From: Limimaricola sp027213785
GTDB lineage: Bacteria; Pseudomonadota; Alphaproteobacteria; Rhodobacterales; Rhodobacteraceae
Reading direction: 5' to 3'
Assembly: GCF_050847355.1 (NCBI RefSeq)
Contig: NZ_CP193755.1
Location: 3,038,001 to 3,102,000 of the forward strand
Length of the DNA: 64,000 nucleotides
Shown in pieces: positions 12,619 to 20,916 of the stretch (positions within the stretch are counted from its first letter, which is position 1; each line of letters opens with the position of its first letter). Below the pieces are notes generated by a model, which did not search any database, had not been told where the DNA came from, and worked only from the letters and a program-made list of their open reading frames with translations. A program made the position numbers and the translations under genes.

Positions 12619-13599
12619 ATGACCGAGGACACCCAGCGCCCCGACGATCTGGAAGTCGCGCGGCAGGTGATCGCCGACGAGGCGGCGGGCCTCGCCGCGC
12701 TGGCGCGCGGGCTCGATGGCGGTTTCGGCGCGGCACTCGAGGCGATCCGCGCGGCCCCCGGACGGGTCATCGTCTCGGGCATGGGCAAGTCGGGCCACGT
12801 CGCGCGCAAGATCGCCGCCACCCTCGCCTCGACCGGCACCCCCGCCTCCTTCGTGCATCCCGCCGAGGCCAGCCACGGCGATCTCGGCATGATCACCCGC
12901 GGCGACGTGGTGCTGGTGCTGTCGAATTCCGGTGAGACCCCCGAGCTGGCCGATCTCGTGGCGCATACCCGCCGCTTCGGCATCCCGCTGATCGGCGTCG
13001 CGGCGCGGCGCGAAAGCACGCTGATGACCCAGGCCGACATCGCCATCGTCCTGCCCGCCCTGCCCGAAGCCTGCGGCATCGGCGTGGTGCCGACCACCTC
13101 GACCACGATGACGCTGGCGCTGGGCGACGCGCTGGCGATCGCGCTGATGCGCGGGCGCGGCTTCACCGCCGCCGATTTCCGCGCCTTTCATCCGGGCGGC
13201 AAGCTCGGGGCACGGCTGGCGCGGGTGCGCGACCTGATGCACGGGGCCAGGGAGCTGCCGCTGGTCGATCGCGACACGCCGATGGCCGACACGCTCCTTG
13301 CGATCACCGGTGCCGGGTTCGGCGTGGTCGGCGTCACCGATCCGGATGGCGGTCTTTGCGGCATCGTCACCGATGGCGATCTGCGGCGTCACATGGCCGG
13401 GCTGCTCGACCATGTGGCCCATGAGGTGATGACGCCGGCGCCGCGCACCATCCGCCCCGACGCGCTGGCGGCCGAGGCGCTGGCGCAGATGAACGAGCGC
13501 AAGATTACCTGCCTCTTCGTGGTGGACGAAGATGACGCGGCGCGCCGCCCCTTGGGCATCCTGCACATCCATGACTGCCTGCGCGCCGGCGTCGCCTGA
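12619..13599 (+). CDS. kdsD: Arabinose-5-phosphate isomerase (KpsF/GutQ family)
   Basis: KdsD interconverts ribulose 5-phosphate and arabinose 5-phosphate, the first step of Kdo synthesis for lipopolysaccharide. The 326-residue protein has an N-terminal SIS domain (VIVSGMGKSGHVARKI, PAEASHGDLGMI, LSNSGETPEL, PTTSTTMTLALGDALA). Two CBS domains follow (MHGARELPLVDRDTPMADTL and MTPAPRTIRPDALAAEAL). The ATG at 12619 is one base after the rnd stop. lptC begins immediately after its stop codon. kdsB, which activates Kdo, lies 12 kb away in this window, and kdsC is not seen. The context with lptCAB is the usual one for this enzyme. Confidence 0.95.
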   Translation: MTEDTQRPDDLEVARQVIADEAAGLAALARGLDGGFGAALEAIRAAPGRVIVSGMGKSGHVARKIAATLASTGTPASFVHPAEASHGDLGMITRGDVVLVLSNSGETPELADLVAHTRRFGIPLIGVAARRESTLMTQADIAIVLPALPEACGIGVVPTTSTTMTLALGDALAIALMRGRGFTAADFRAFHPGGKLGARLARVRDLMHGARELPLVDRDTPMADTLLAITGAGFGVVGVTDPDGGLCGIVTDGDLRRHMAGLLDHVAHEVMTPAPRTIRPDALAAEALAQMNERKITCLFVVDEDDAARRPLGILHIHDCLRAGVA

Positions 13600-14211
13600 A
13601 TGCACGCCCGCGACAACGCCTATTCGCGATTCATCGGCTGGGCCAAGGTGGCGCTGCCGCTGATCGGGCTGATCCTGCTCTCGACGCTGTTCCTGATCGC
13701 CCGGGGCCCCTCCGGGCCAAGCGAGATTCCCTTCGCCGAGATCGAGGCGATCGCCGCGGAACAGCGCGTCAGCGCGCCGCGATTCGCCGGCCGCACCGAA
13801 AGCGGCGCCTCGATCGCCATCGCCGCCGATACGGTGCGACCGCGCGAGACCGGCGAGGGGATCTTCGCAGTCGAGGCGCCACGCGGCACCATCGAAGGCC
13901 CCGGCGACACCCGGATCGAGCTGAGCGCCGCGCGCGGCGAGATCGAGACCGGCCGCAACCTGCTGCGCCTCGACGGGCCGGTGTCGGTCACCAGCAGCAA
14001 CGGCTACAGCGTCGAGACCCCGACGCTCGAGGCCGATCTGGGCACCGGCGGGCTGGTCTCGACCGGGGAGATCAGCGTCACCGCGCCCTATGGCACGCTC
14101 AGCGCCGCCGCGATGCGTACCACCCTGCCCGAGGGCGGCACGCCGCGCATGGTGTTCTCCGGCGGGGTTCGGCTGCTATATGATCCAGCGAACCAGGGAG
14201 AGCGCCGATGA
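13600..14211 (+). CDS. lptC: LPS export protein LptC
   Basis: LptC is the bitopic inner-membrane protein that receives lipopolysaccharide from LptBFG and hands it to LptA. The 203-residue protein has a short cytoplasmic start, one membrane helix at about residues 13-33 (KVALPLIGLILLSTLFLIARG) and a periplasmic beta-jellyroll rich in alternating hydrophobic residues (TRIELSAARGEIETGRN, VETPTLEADLGTGGLVSTG). Sequence conservation in this family is low, so the call rests on architecture and position between kdsD and lptA. The ATG follows the kdsD stop with no gap, and its end overlaps lptA by 4 bp (ATGA), both signs of translational coupling. Confidence 0.92.
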   Translation: MHARDNAYSRFIGWAKVALPLIGLILLSTLFLIARGPSGPSEIPFAEIEAIAAEQRVSAPRFAGRTESGASIAIAADTVRPRETGEGIFAVEAPRGTIEGPGDTRIELSAARGEIETGRNLLRLDGPVSVTSSNGYSVETPTLEADLGTGGLVSTGEISVTAPYGTLSAAAMRTTLPEGGTPRMVFSGGVRLLYDPANQGERR

Positions 14212-14690
14212 CCCGCATGATGACCGCCATGCTGACGATCCTGCTGATGCTGCCGGGCCTCGCCGCCGCGCAGACGCAGATGGCGCTGGGCGGGCTCGCC
14301 GCCGATCCCGACGCGCCGGTCGAGATCACCTCCGAACGGCTCAGCGTCGACCAGGCCACGGGCCGCGCCACATTCGAGGGCGAGGTGCTGATCGGCCAGG
14401 GCGAGATGAAGATCTCCGCCGCCACGGTCGAGGTGGTCTATGACGACGCCACGGGCGAGATTTCGCGGCTGGAGGCCGAGGGCGGCGTCACCTTCGTCAC
14501 CCCGACCGAGGCCGCCGAGGCCGACCGCGCGGTCTATGACATCGCCGGCGGCAACCTCACCCTTACCGGCGACGTGCTGCTGACCCAGGCCCGCACGGCG
14601 CTGTCGTCGCAGAGCATGGTGATCGACCTCGCCGCCGGCACGGCGCAGCTCGAAGGCCAGGTGCGCACCGTGATCGAGCCCGCGCAGTGA
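14208..14690 (+). CDS. lptA: LPS transport periplasmic protein LptA
   Basis: LptA forms the periplasmic bridge that carries lipopolysaccharide from LptC to the outer-membrane LptD. The 160-residue precursor has a signal peptide (MTRMMTAMLTILLMLPGLAAAQT, cleaved near AAA-QT). The OstA-type beta-jellyroll follows, with recognisable VEITSERLSVDQATGRATF and DRAVYDIAGGNLTLTGDVLL segments. The start overlaps the lptC stop as ATGA, and the stop overlaps the GTG start of lptB. The tight stoichiometric packing lptC-lptA-lptB is standard for Gram-negative LPS export operons. Confidence 0.94.
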   Translation: MTRMMTAMLTILLMLPGLAAAQTQMALGGLAADPDAPVEITSERLSVDQATGRATFEGEVLIGQGEMKISAATVEVVYDDATGEISRLEAEGGVTFVTPTEAAEADRAVYDIAGGNLTLTGDVLLTQARTALSSQSMVIDLAAGTAQLEGQVRTVIEPAQ

Positions 14691-15445
14691 CTTCGCCCGA
14701 GCTTGACGTGACGCCGGGCGAAGGCGGGCTGCGGGTTGCCGGGCTGCGCAAGAGCTACCGCAAGCGCCCGGTGATCCGCGACGTGTCGCTGCATCTCGAC
14801 CGCGGCGAGGTGGTGGCGCTCCTGGGCCCCAACGGCTCGGGCAAGACCACCTGCTTCTATTCGATCGCGGGCCTCGTGACGCCCGAGGGCGGCCAGGTGA
14901 CGATCGACGGGCGCGACGCGACGCTTTTGCCGATGTACCGCCGCGCCCGGCTCGGCATCGGCTACCTGCCGCAGGAAATGTCGGTCTTCCGTGGCCTCAA
15001 CGTCGAGGACAACATCCTCGCGGTGCTGGAGATCGCCGAGCCCGACCGCACCTCGCGGCGCGAGCGGCTCGAGGAACTCCTGTCGGATTTCTCGATCGGC
15101 CATCTGCGCCGCGCCCCCGCGCTGGCGCTGTCGGGCGGCGAGCGCCGGCGCGTGGAGATCGCGCGCTGCCTTGCCGCGAACCCGCGCTACGTGCTGCTTG
15201 ACGAGCCCTTCGCGGGCGTCGACCCGATCGCGGTGGGCGACATCCGCGACCTCGTCGCGGCGCTCAAGACCCGGGGCCTCGGCGTGCTGATCACCGACCA
15301 CAATGTCCGCGAGACGCTGGGCATCGTCGATCGCGCCTACATCCTGCATGATGGCCGCGTGCTGATGTCGGGGACCACCGACGAGGTGGTGCGCGACGAA
15401 AATGTACGTCGCGTCTATCTTGGCCAGGGCTTCCGCATCGGCTGA
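14687..15445 (+). CDS. lptB: LPS export ABC transporter ATP-binding protein LptB
   Basis: LptB powers extraction of lipopolysaccharide from the inner membrane together with LptF and LptG, which are not in the window. The 252-residue ATPase has Walker A GPNGSGKTT (residues 47-55), the Q-loop at LGIGYLPQEMSVF, signature LSGGERRRVEIA, Walker B YVLLDEPFAGVDP and the switch His in ITDHNVRET. The PQEMSVFRGL sequence is characteristic of LptB. Translation starts at a GTG (14687-14689) that overlaps the lptA stop codon (GTGA). In many proteobacteria rpoN follows lptB, but here the next gene, after 214 bp, is hpf. Confidence 0.97.
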   Translation: MTSPELDVTPGEGGLRVAGLRKSYRKRPVIRDVSLHLDRGEVVALLGPNGSGKTTCFYSIAGLVTPEGGQVTIDGRDATLLPMYRRARLGIGYLPQEMSVFRGLNVEDNILAVLEIAEPDRTSRRERLEELLSDFSIGHLRRAPALALSGGERRRVEIARCLAANPRYVLLDEPFAGVDPIAVGDIRDLVAALKTRGLGVLITDHNVRETLGIVDRAYILHDGRVLMSGTTDEVVRDENVRRVYLGQGFRIG

Positions 15446-15454
15446 ACGGCGAAG

Positions 15455-15484
15455 TTGACAAGCGGGGCCGCGATCGGGCGAGAT
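15455..15484 (+). promoter_or_regulatory. Possible promoter of hpf-ptsN
   Basis: A perfect TTGACA (15455-15460) lies just after lptB, with a poor -10 candidate (CGAGAT, 15479-15484) 18 bp downstream. The remaining 175 bp up to hpf hold no gene that I can support, so this is a long leader with an AAAGGAGACGTCC ribosome-binding site at its end. Confidence 0.35.
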
Positions 15485-15659
15485 GGGACTCGATGACGCA
15501 GGCCAGACACCCTTGTCCACAGCTTCAGACGGCTCCGACGCAACGGGCCGCACGGCGCGCGGACAGCGCGGGCCCTGCCCATCCTCACCCCTTGCCGGCC
15601 CCTGAGCGACGCGAGCCCGAGGCCCGCTTCGCGGAGCCGTGCCCCCAAAGGAGACGTCC

Positions 15660-16235
15660 ATGCGCTACCAGATCACCGGCAAGCAGATCGAGATCGGCGA
15701 GTCGCTGCAGATACATGTGCAGACCGAACTGGGCGCGACCGTCGGCAAATATGCCGGTCGCCCGACCGATGCCAACGTGGTGTTCTCGCGCTCCGGCCAT
15801 GAGCATGTCTGCGAAGCCGTGGTGCATCTGTCCACCGGGTTGAACGCCCAGGCCACCGGCCGCGCCACCGAGATCTACGCCGCTTTCGAGGCCTGCTGCG
15901 AGAAGATGGACAAGCAGCTCAGGCGCTACAAGCGCCGCCTGAAGGACCACCACAAGGCGCGCCCGAACCCGGTTGAACAATCCCTCGCGGGCTCCTATAT
16001 CCTCGCCGCGTCAGGAGACAATGAAGAGACCGAGCAGGACGGCCTGGCACCGATGATCGTCGCGGAGATGGAATCGAAGATTCCCGAGCTCTCGGTCGGT
16101 GAAGCGGTGATGCAGCTTGAGCTGGCGGATGCGCCGGTGCTGGTGTTCCGAAACGAGAAGCATAGCGGGATCAACGTGGTCTATCGCCGCGAGGACGGCA
16201 ATTTCGGCTGGATCGACCCGCGCAACATCGGCTAG
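15660..16235 (+). CDS. hpf: Ribosome hibernation promoting factor, long form
   Basis: Long HPF blocks the ribosomal A and P sites and joins two 70S ribosomes into inactive 100S dimers in stationary phase. The 191-residue protein has the N-terminal S30AE/YfiA domain (MRYQITGKQIEIGESLQIHV to about residue 105). A linker leads to the C-terminal dimerisation domain (PVLVFRNEKHSGINVVYRREDGN, then FGWIDP). The start at 15660 sits 6-12 nt behind AAAGGAGACG; an upstream in-frame ATG at 15639 has no such site. ptsN follows after 53 bp, an order conserved across proteobacteria. The rpoN gene usually found before hpf is absent. Confidence 0.95.
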   Translation: MRYQITGKQIEIGESLQIHVQTELGATVGKYAGRPTDANVVFSRSGHEHVCEAVVHLSTGLNAQATGRATEIYAAFEACCEKMDKQLRRYKRRLKDHHKARPNPVEQSLAGSYILAASGDNEETEQDGLAPMIVAEMESKIPELSVGEAVMQLELADAPVLVFRNEKHSGINVVYRREDGNFGWIDPRNIG

Positions 16236-16288
16236 GAGGGCGCCAGATCCTGGCTCTCCGAGCCCGCCTCGCAGACAGGGGATTCCCT

Positions 16289-16753
16289 ATGCAGATTTCC
16301 GAGATCCTACCCTCCGAGGGCGTGAAGATGCTGGCCTCCACCAGCTCCAAGAAGCGCCTGTTCCAGGATCTCGGGGACCTCGCCGAGAGCTGCTACGACC
16401 TGCCCTCTGGCCGCGTGGTCGAGGCGCTGCTCGAGCGCGAAGGCCTCGGTCCGACCGGCGTCGGTCATGGCGTGGCGCTGCCGCATGCCCGGCTCGAAGG
16501 GCTCGAGCGGGTGCGCGGCCTGTTCATCCGCTTGGAAAAGCCCCTCGAATTCGATTCGATCGACCGCCAGCCCGTGGACCTCGTCTTCTGCCTGCTGGCG
16601 CCGGATGGCAGCGGCGTCGAGCACCTGAAAGCGCTGGCGCTGGTGTCGCGCACGCTGCGCGACGCCGCCACCTGCCAGAAGCTGCGCGCCAATGCCGAGA
16701 TCGGTACGCTGCACGCGATCCTCACCGAGGGCCCGGCGATACAGGCCGCCTGA
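16289..16753 (+). CDS. ptsN: Nitrogen PTS enzyme IIA (PtsN)
   Basis: PtsN is the terminal phosphoacceptor of the nitrogen-related phosphotransferase system; it does not transport sugar but signals to potassium, nitrogen and envelope stress pathways through its phosphorylation state. The 154-residue length is normal. Phosphorylated His66 lies in GVALPHARLEG. The N-terminus MQISEILPSEGVKMLASTSSKK and C-terminal LRANAEIGTLHAILTE fit the IIA fold. The ATG at 16289 starts 53 bp after hpf. The gene runs convergently into the sulfotransferase gene with only 13 bp between stops and no terminator hairpin, so transcripts could overlap. Confidence 0.95.
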   Translation: MQISEILPSEGVKMLASTSSKKRLFQDLGDLAESCYDLPSGRVVEALLEREGLGPTGVGHGVALPHARLEGLERVRGLFIRLEKPLEFDSIDRQPVDLVFCLLAPDGSGVEHLKALALVSRTLRDAATCQKLRANAEIGTLHAILTEGPAIQAA

Positions 16754-16766
16754 TTCTCCGGGGCCC

Positions 16767-18188
16767 TCAGCCGGGCAGCGGCTGCCAATCCTCGAATCCG
16801 AAGCGATCGTAATCGCGCGCATAGACCGCGCGAATCGCCCGTTCGACCTCGGCATCGTAGATCGCCACGAGCGCGGCCTCCTGCGGGCCCTGTGCGGGCC
16901 GCCATGGCGGCGCTTTGCGCCCGAGCTGCGCGGCGATCCATGGCAGGTCACGCGCCAGCTCCGTCTCGCGCAATACCGCATCCGGACTTTCGACCGAGGC
17001 CGCGCCCTGCAACAGCGCGCTCTGGCTGGCCCATGCCGCATCGACGCGGATCGCGGTCTGGCCGCCGAGATTGGCCTTCAGAAAGCCCGCGAACTGCAAG
17101 AAGGCCGCGCGGTGCCGCGCCGGATCGGGGTCGGGCCCGTTCGCGGCCGCATCGATGGGCAGCCCGTGGCGGCGACGCAGCGTGTCGCGGATCTCGCCAT
17201 ACGAGCCGGGGCCCGTGGACAGGATCCGGTCGCAAAAGGCGGCATGGGCCCGCGCCACCGGGTGGCGCAGCACCGCGAAGCTGCGATGCCCGGGATGGGC
17301 GCGGCGCCAGTCGCGCAGCGTCTTTTGGGTGAACCCCTCGCGGACCGGCGCGCCATCGAGCGCTTCGAGCCAATGCCGAAGCGCCGCCTCGGGCCCCGAT
17401 GTCAGCGGCAGGCACAACAGCCCCGTGGTCGCGGCGGCGATGTAGCCCGGCACCATCGCGCCGCGCCGCGGCTCGAAATTCGGTGTGCGGTGCAGGTCGA
17501 ACCTGTCGATCCGCGCCAGCGCCGCCTGCATTTCCTCGACATTCTCGACCTTGTCCGTGATCGGGCCGGGGTTCTGTTTCTTGAGCCCCCGGTCGAGAGC
17601 GTCGAGCCGCCCCGTCACCCCGAGCCAGGCCGCGAGGCCGTTCAGGACCTCGACATCCTGCAGATCCTCGTAATCGACGTAGAAGGCGGTCTGGCCGCTC
17701 CGCTGCAGCGCCCCCATGATCCGGATCTGCGTCTCTTGCAGCCGCTGCAGATGCGTCTCGAATCCCTCCGGCTCGAAACGGATGCGCGCGGCGCGGGCAT
17801 GGCGCGCGTCGGTCAGCTTCCACTGCCCGGTGGCGGCGGCGATACGGTGGCTGACATAGGAATCGAGCGGGTTGCGGGTCAGCACGATCTTGGCGATGCG
17901 CGGCTCGTCCATGATCGGCGCGAAGAGCCTCGGATCGTGATCGCCGAAATAGCGAAACCCGTTGAGACCGGGCGCCGCCCGCAGCCGCGCCAGGAGCGCG
18001 GTGGGATCGGCATCGCGCGCGGCGCGATCAAACCCGAGGATCGGCGGGTCCTGCGGGCTGCCGATGAAATGCGGGTTGAACGCCTCGCCATGGCAACGCA
18101 CGCCGTCGAGCGCGTTCAGATTGGCTTCGAGGAAATTCGAGCCGGTGCGCATCTCGGCGAGCACCACGAAGCTGTCGAATTCAGGCAT
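16767..18188 (-). CDS. Two-domain sulfotransferase-like protein
   Basis: A 473-residue protein that reads as two sulfotransferase-like halves. The first begins FVVLAEMRTGSNFLEANL, a typical 5'-phosphosulfate-binding loop, and contains IAKIVLTRNPLDSYVSHRI, the 3'-phosphate-binding segment; it resembles NodH/Stf0-type enzymes. The second half (from about residue 230, PGYIAAATTGLLCLPL) contains FAVLRHPVARAHAAFCDRI, a second R-x-P-type PAPS-binding segment like that of sulfotransferase family 2. PAPS-dependent sulfation of a sugar is the likely activity; the acceptor is unknown. The start at 18188 overlaps the stop of the GT14 gene by 8 bp, placing it last in the galU operon. CysQ in this window would dispose of the PAP by-product. 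Confidence 0.82.
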   Translation of the reverse strand: MPEFDSFVVLAEMRTGSNFLEANLNALDGVRCHGEAFNPHFIGSPQDPPILGFDRAARDADPTALLARLRAAPGLNGFRYFGDHDPRLFAPIMDEPRIAKIVLTRNPLDSYVSHRIAAATGQWKLTDARHARAARIRFEPEGFETHLQRLQETQIRIMGALQRSGQTAFYVDYEDLQDVEVLNGLAAWLGVTGRLDALDRGLKKQNPGPITDKVENVEEMQAALARIDRFDLHRTPNFEPRRGAMVPGYIAAATTGLLCLPLTSGPEAALRHWLEALDGAPVREGFTQKTLRDWRRAHPGHRSFAVLRHPVARAHAAFCDRILSTGPGSYGEIRDTLRRRHGLPIDAAANGPDPDPARHRAAFLQFAGFLKANLGGQTAIRVDAAWASQSALLQGAASVESPDAVLRETELARDLPWIAAQLGRKAPPWRPAQGPQEAALVAIYDAEVERAIRAVYARDYDRFGFEDWQPLPG

Positions 18189-19881
18189 GGGGTCTCACCA
18201 GATAGGGCCGCGGCGCAGGTCGGCGCGGCGCCGGCGGTTCGATCGGAATGTCGCCGGTCAGATAGGGATGCATGCCGAGATTGCGCATCTCCTGCAGGAA
18301 CCGTCCCAGCCCGTCGAGCGGCACCATGGCGGGCGGTGGCGGCGGCGGTCCCGCGCGGCCCGGCGCGATGTCCGACAGCATCAGCGCCAGCGCCTCGGCC
18401 GGCGCCTCGAGGAATTCCGCCAGCGTCCAGACGCGGATCCGCGCCTTGGCATGGGGCGAGCGCAGCGCCGCGAGGTGATCGGCCTCGACCTGCTGAAGCC
18501 GCGCCGCCAGATCGCATAGCCGCGCCGCCGGTCGGCCCGAACGGAGCAGCGGCACCGCCCAAGCCCCCGAGATGACGCCGATCCTGGCATTGGGGTCCTT
18601 GGCGATGTCCCAGCTTACCCGCTGGCTGTCGCGCGGACCGAACTGGAACACCTGCCGCGCGCCGCGCCCGTTCCAGATCAGGTTGGTGAGAAAGCGCGGC
18701 CCCTGATGGTCGCGCAGCGCCGCGCTGTCCGACATGGCGCCGCGCCAGACCGTCGCGCCATCCGCGAACTCGACCCGCTCAGGTGCGAAGATATGGCCAT
18801 GCACCGTGGCGCCGCTGGCGCGGGCGAACCACTCCGTGAAGCCGTCATGCAGCTCGGCGAAGCCTTCGAGCACGCCATAGGGGGCGGCGGTAAAGCCGTT
18901 TTCCCAGCCCGGATTCGGCAGACGGCTCTGCATGTAGAGACCCGACCGGCCGCGCACCCGCCGCTCGGTCGCCTCGGCAAAGACCCGGTCGATGCGCGCG
19001 GGCGAGGGCGCGGCCTCGCCTGCCGGATGGCCGCCCGCGGCCATCTCGTCGTAGATCGCCTGCGCCCGGGGCCAGATCTTGCGGGCCACGAAACAGCCCG
19101 AGCGACGCAGCAATGGCAAGTGATCATCGTAGAACAGGTGCGGCTTGCCCTGAAAATCAAACTTGCACATCGTCAGCGATCGGCTCTCGATATGCGTCGA
19201 CCAGCGCCGCGCGAGGCTTTGGAAATAGCTCTCGTCGGGAATCCAGACCCGGCGAAAATAGCGGTCGATCTCGGGGCGCTGCGGATCCGACAGGATCGCG
19301 CGCAGCGTCGCCGCCGACAGGCACCACCATTGCGAACCCATATACGGTTCGAACCCGGCGGGCAGTCTCCGATGTACCCCGAGCCGGCGCTGCAGCGCGA
19401 CGTAACGGTCGAACAGCCAGCGCCGTCGTTTCCAGGAAAACGGGAAGCGCAGCGTGAAGCGCTCCTCGGACAGGCCGCCTACGGTCCAAGGCACCTGCGT
19501 GACCCGGGCGCTCTCGATGAAATCGGTGCGGGGCCGCGCGGCGAGGAAGGCGTCGAGCTCCGCCACGGGGCGCAGCGGTACGCAGGAGCCAGAAGCCAGA
19601 TAGACGTGTCCCAGGCCTGGAAACCGTTCCAGCAGCAATTCCGCCCCGGACTGGGTCGCCGCGACGATGCCCCAGCCGCCCCATTCGCAGCGGTGGCGCG
19701 AGCAGAAAAGCACCCGGTCGGAAAGATCGCCGAGCTCCGCACGAAACCGCTCGAACCGGGCGCGACGCACGGCACGGTCGACATGCACCACCACCGGGCA
19801 GCCCGCAGCCGCCCAGTGCCGGATCACCTGGGCCGCGCGGTCCAGCGCGTTGTGCACGAGGATGACGACCCCGAAGCTCAC
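18181..19881 (-). CDS. Core-2/I-branching-type beta-1,6-N-acetylglucosaminyltransferase (GT14) with a C-terminal domain
   Basis: A 566-residue protein. The N-terminal half is a GT14-like transferase: FGVVILVHNALDRAAQV, PVVVHVDRAVRR, SRHRCEWGGWGIVAATQ, VYLASGSCVPLRP, and the candidate catalytic Glu in IPDESYFQSL. The C-terminal half (from about residue 310) is a separate domain that I associate with DUF5928 of Rhodobacterales; it contains a GPPPPPPAM proline run. I place the start at a GTG (19879-19881) that overlaps the upstream stop codon as GTGA. An ATG at 19959 would overlap the upstream gene by 82 bp. Substrate and acceptor are not known. Context in the galU operon suggests synthesis of a branched surface glycan. 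Confidence 0.85.
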   Translation of the reverse strand: MSFGVVILVHNALDRAAQVIRHWAAAGCPVVVHVDRAVRRARFERFRAELGDLSDRVLFCSRHRCEWGGWGIVAATQSGAELLLERFPGLGHVYLASGSCVPLRPVAELDAFLAARPRTDFIESARVTQVPWTVGGLSEERFTLRFPFSWKRRRWLFDRYVALQRRLGVHRRLPAGFEPYMGSQWWCLSAATLRAILSDPQRPEIDRYFRRVWIPDESYFQSLARRWSTHIESRSLTMCKFDFQGKPHLFYDDHLPLLRRSGCFVARKIWPRAQAIYDEMAAGGHPAGEAAPSPARIDRVFAEATERRVRGRSGLYMQSRLPNPGWENGFTAAPYGVLEGFAELHDGFTEWFARASGATVHGHIFAPERVEFADGATVWRGAMSDSAALRDHQGPRFLTNLIWNGRGARQVFQFGPRDSQRVSWDIAKDPNARIGVISGAWAVPLLRSGRPAARLCDLAARLQQVEADHLAALRSPHAKARIRVWTLAEFLEAPAEALALMLSDIAPGRAGPPPPPPAMVPLDGLGRFLQEMRNLGMHPYLTGDIPIEPPAPRRPAPRPYLVRPHA

Positions 19882-20888
19882 GTCCAGTTGCCCCGCGACA
19901 TCAGCCCCAGCACCTCGAGCTGACGCCAGTTGATGTATCTTTCGCTCCATCGGCACCACAGCTCGGGCTCCGCCTCAAGCGCGGCGGCATAGGCCTTGTA
20001 TTCGGCGCTTGCGGCGTAATGTTGGCGGCGCTGCAGCTCCTCGTGGGCCTTGTCGGAAAAGCCGTCGAGAAACTTGGTATGGAGCAGCATGCCGCAGGTC
20101 TTCTCGCCGCCCCATTCGTCGTAGACGAGGTTGAGCCCGCGCGGCAGCAGCATGTGGGTCGAGCTGACATAGGCGAAGCGGCGGTCCCACTTCACCAGCG
20201 GGATCTTGTTGAGCGCGGGCGCGCGTTCGGGGTCGTCCGCGAAGAAGCTGCGGGCCCGGGGCCCGCCCTGAATCCACAGATTGCCGTAGGTCGCGTTGCG
20301 CGACAGGCTGTAATTGCCGGGATCGAACCAGCAGGCGATGTCGAGCGGATCGTCTCCGCGCGCGTAGGGCTGCGCGCCGATCGGCCCCTTCGGGTAGAGG
20401 TCGAGCAGCATCGCCCCGAAGCTGCGGATCGACGACGCGTCGAGCCAGTCGGTCAGCGCCCTGAGCGGCCGCGTATCGCAAAACGGATAGACCAGCAGCT
20501 CGTCGGGATCGACGGTCAGGCACCAATGGCCGTGGCCATGGCGGCGCGCCAGCCAGTTGAGCCAATCGACCCCGAAGCGCGCGCGCTTGTAGCTCGCCTC
20601 GGTGCGCCACAGCGACACGTCCTCCTGCGCCGCGAGATATTCGGCGCCGCCATCCGTGCTGCCATTGTCGACCACCAGGAAATGGCCCACCCCAAGCCCC
20701 CGGTAGTAGTCGAGGAAATGCGGCAGCCGCGCGTTCTCGTTGCGCAGGGTGGTCAGCACGAGGATGTCGGCGGGGCGGATCTTTTCGGTGCGGTCGGCCA
20801 CCACCGACAGCTCGCGTCGCTTGCGCAGCGCGCGCAGCCGCCAGCGTCTGCGTTGCAGTCTCAGCCGATATGCCTGCCAGGCCTTCAC
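19878..20888 (-). CDS. Family 2-type glycosyltransferase (Glyco_tranf_2_4-like)
   Basis: A 336-residue glycosyltransferase. ADILVLTTLRNENARLPHFL, FLVVDNGSTDGGAEYL and the metal-binding CLTVDPDELLVYP mark the Glyco_tranf_2_4 type often found in alphaproteobacterial surface-polysaccharide genes. The basic N-terminus (YRLRLQRRRWRLRALRKRR) may bind membrane lipid or be unstructured. I use the GTG at 20886-20888, which lies behind a strong GAGGAGGGG ribosome-binding site. Translation further upstream runs into the GT4 gene. It starts 28 bp after GT4 and its end overlaps the GT14 start by 4 bp. Donor and acceptor sugars cannot be read. Confidence 0.85.
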   Translation of the reverse strand: MKAWQAYRLRLQRRRWRLRALRKRRELSVVADRTEKIRPADILVLTTLRNENARLPHFLDYYRGLGVGHFLVVDNGSTDGGAEYLAAQEDVSLWRTEASYKRARFGVDWLNWLARRHGHGHWCLTVDPDELLVYPFCDTRPLRALTDWLDASSIRSFGAMLLDLYPKGPIGAQPYARGDDPLDIACWFDPGNYSLSRNATYGNLWIQGGPRARSFFADDPERAPALNKIPLVKWDRRFAYVSSTHMLLPRGLNLVYDEWGGEKTCGMLLHTKFLDGFSDKAHEELQRRQHYAASAEYKAYAAALEAEPELWCRWSERYINWRQLEVLGLMSRGNWT

Positions 20889-20916
20889 GCGCCTGCCCCT
20901 CCTCGCGATCCGCGCC

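Noticed and set aside
19882..19959. ATG start at 19959 for the GT14 gene
   Set aside because: It would overlap the preceding glycosyltransferase by 82 bp and adds residues unlike the family; the GTG at 19881 gives a typical 4-bp overlap.
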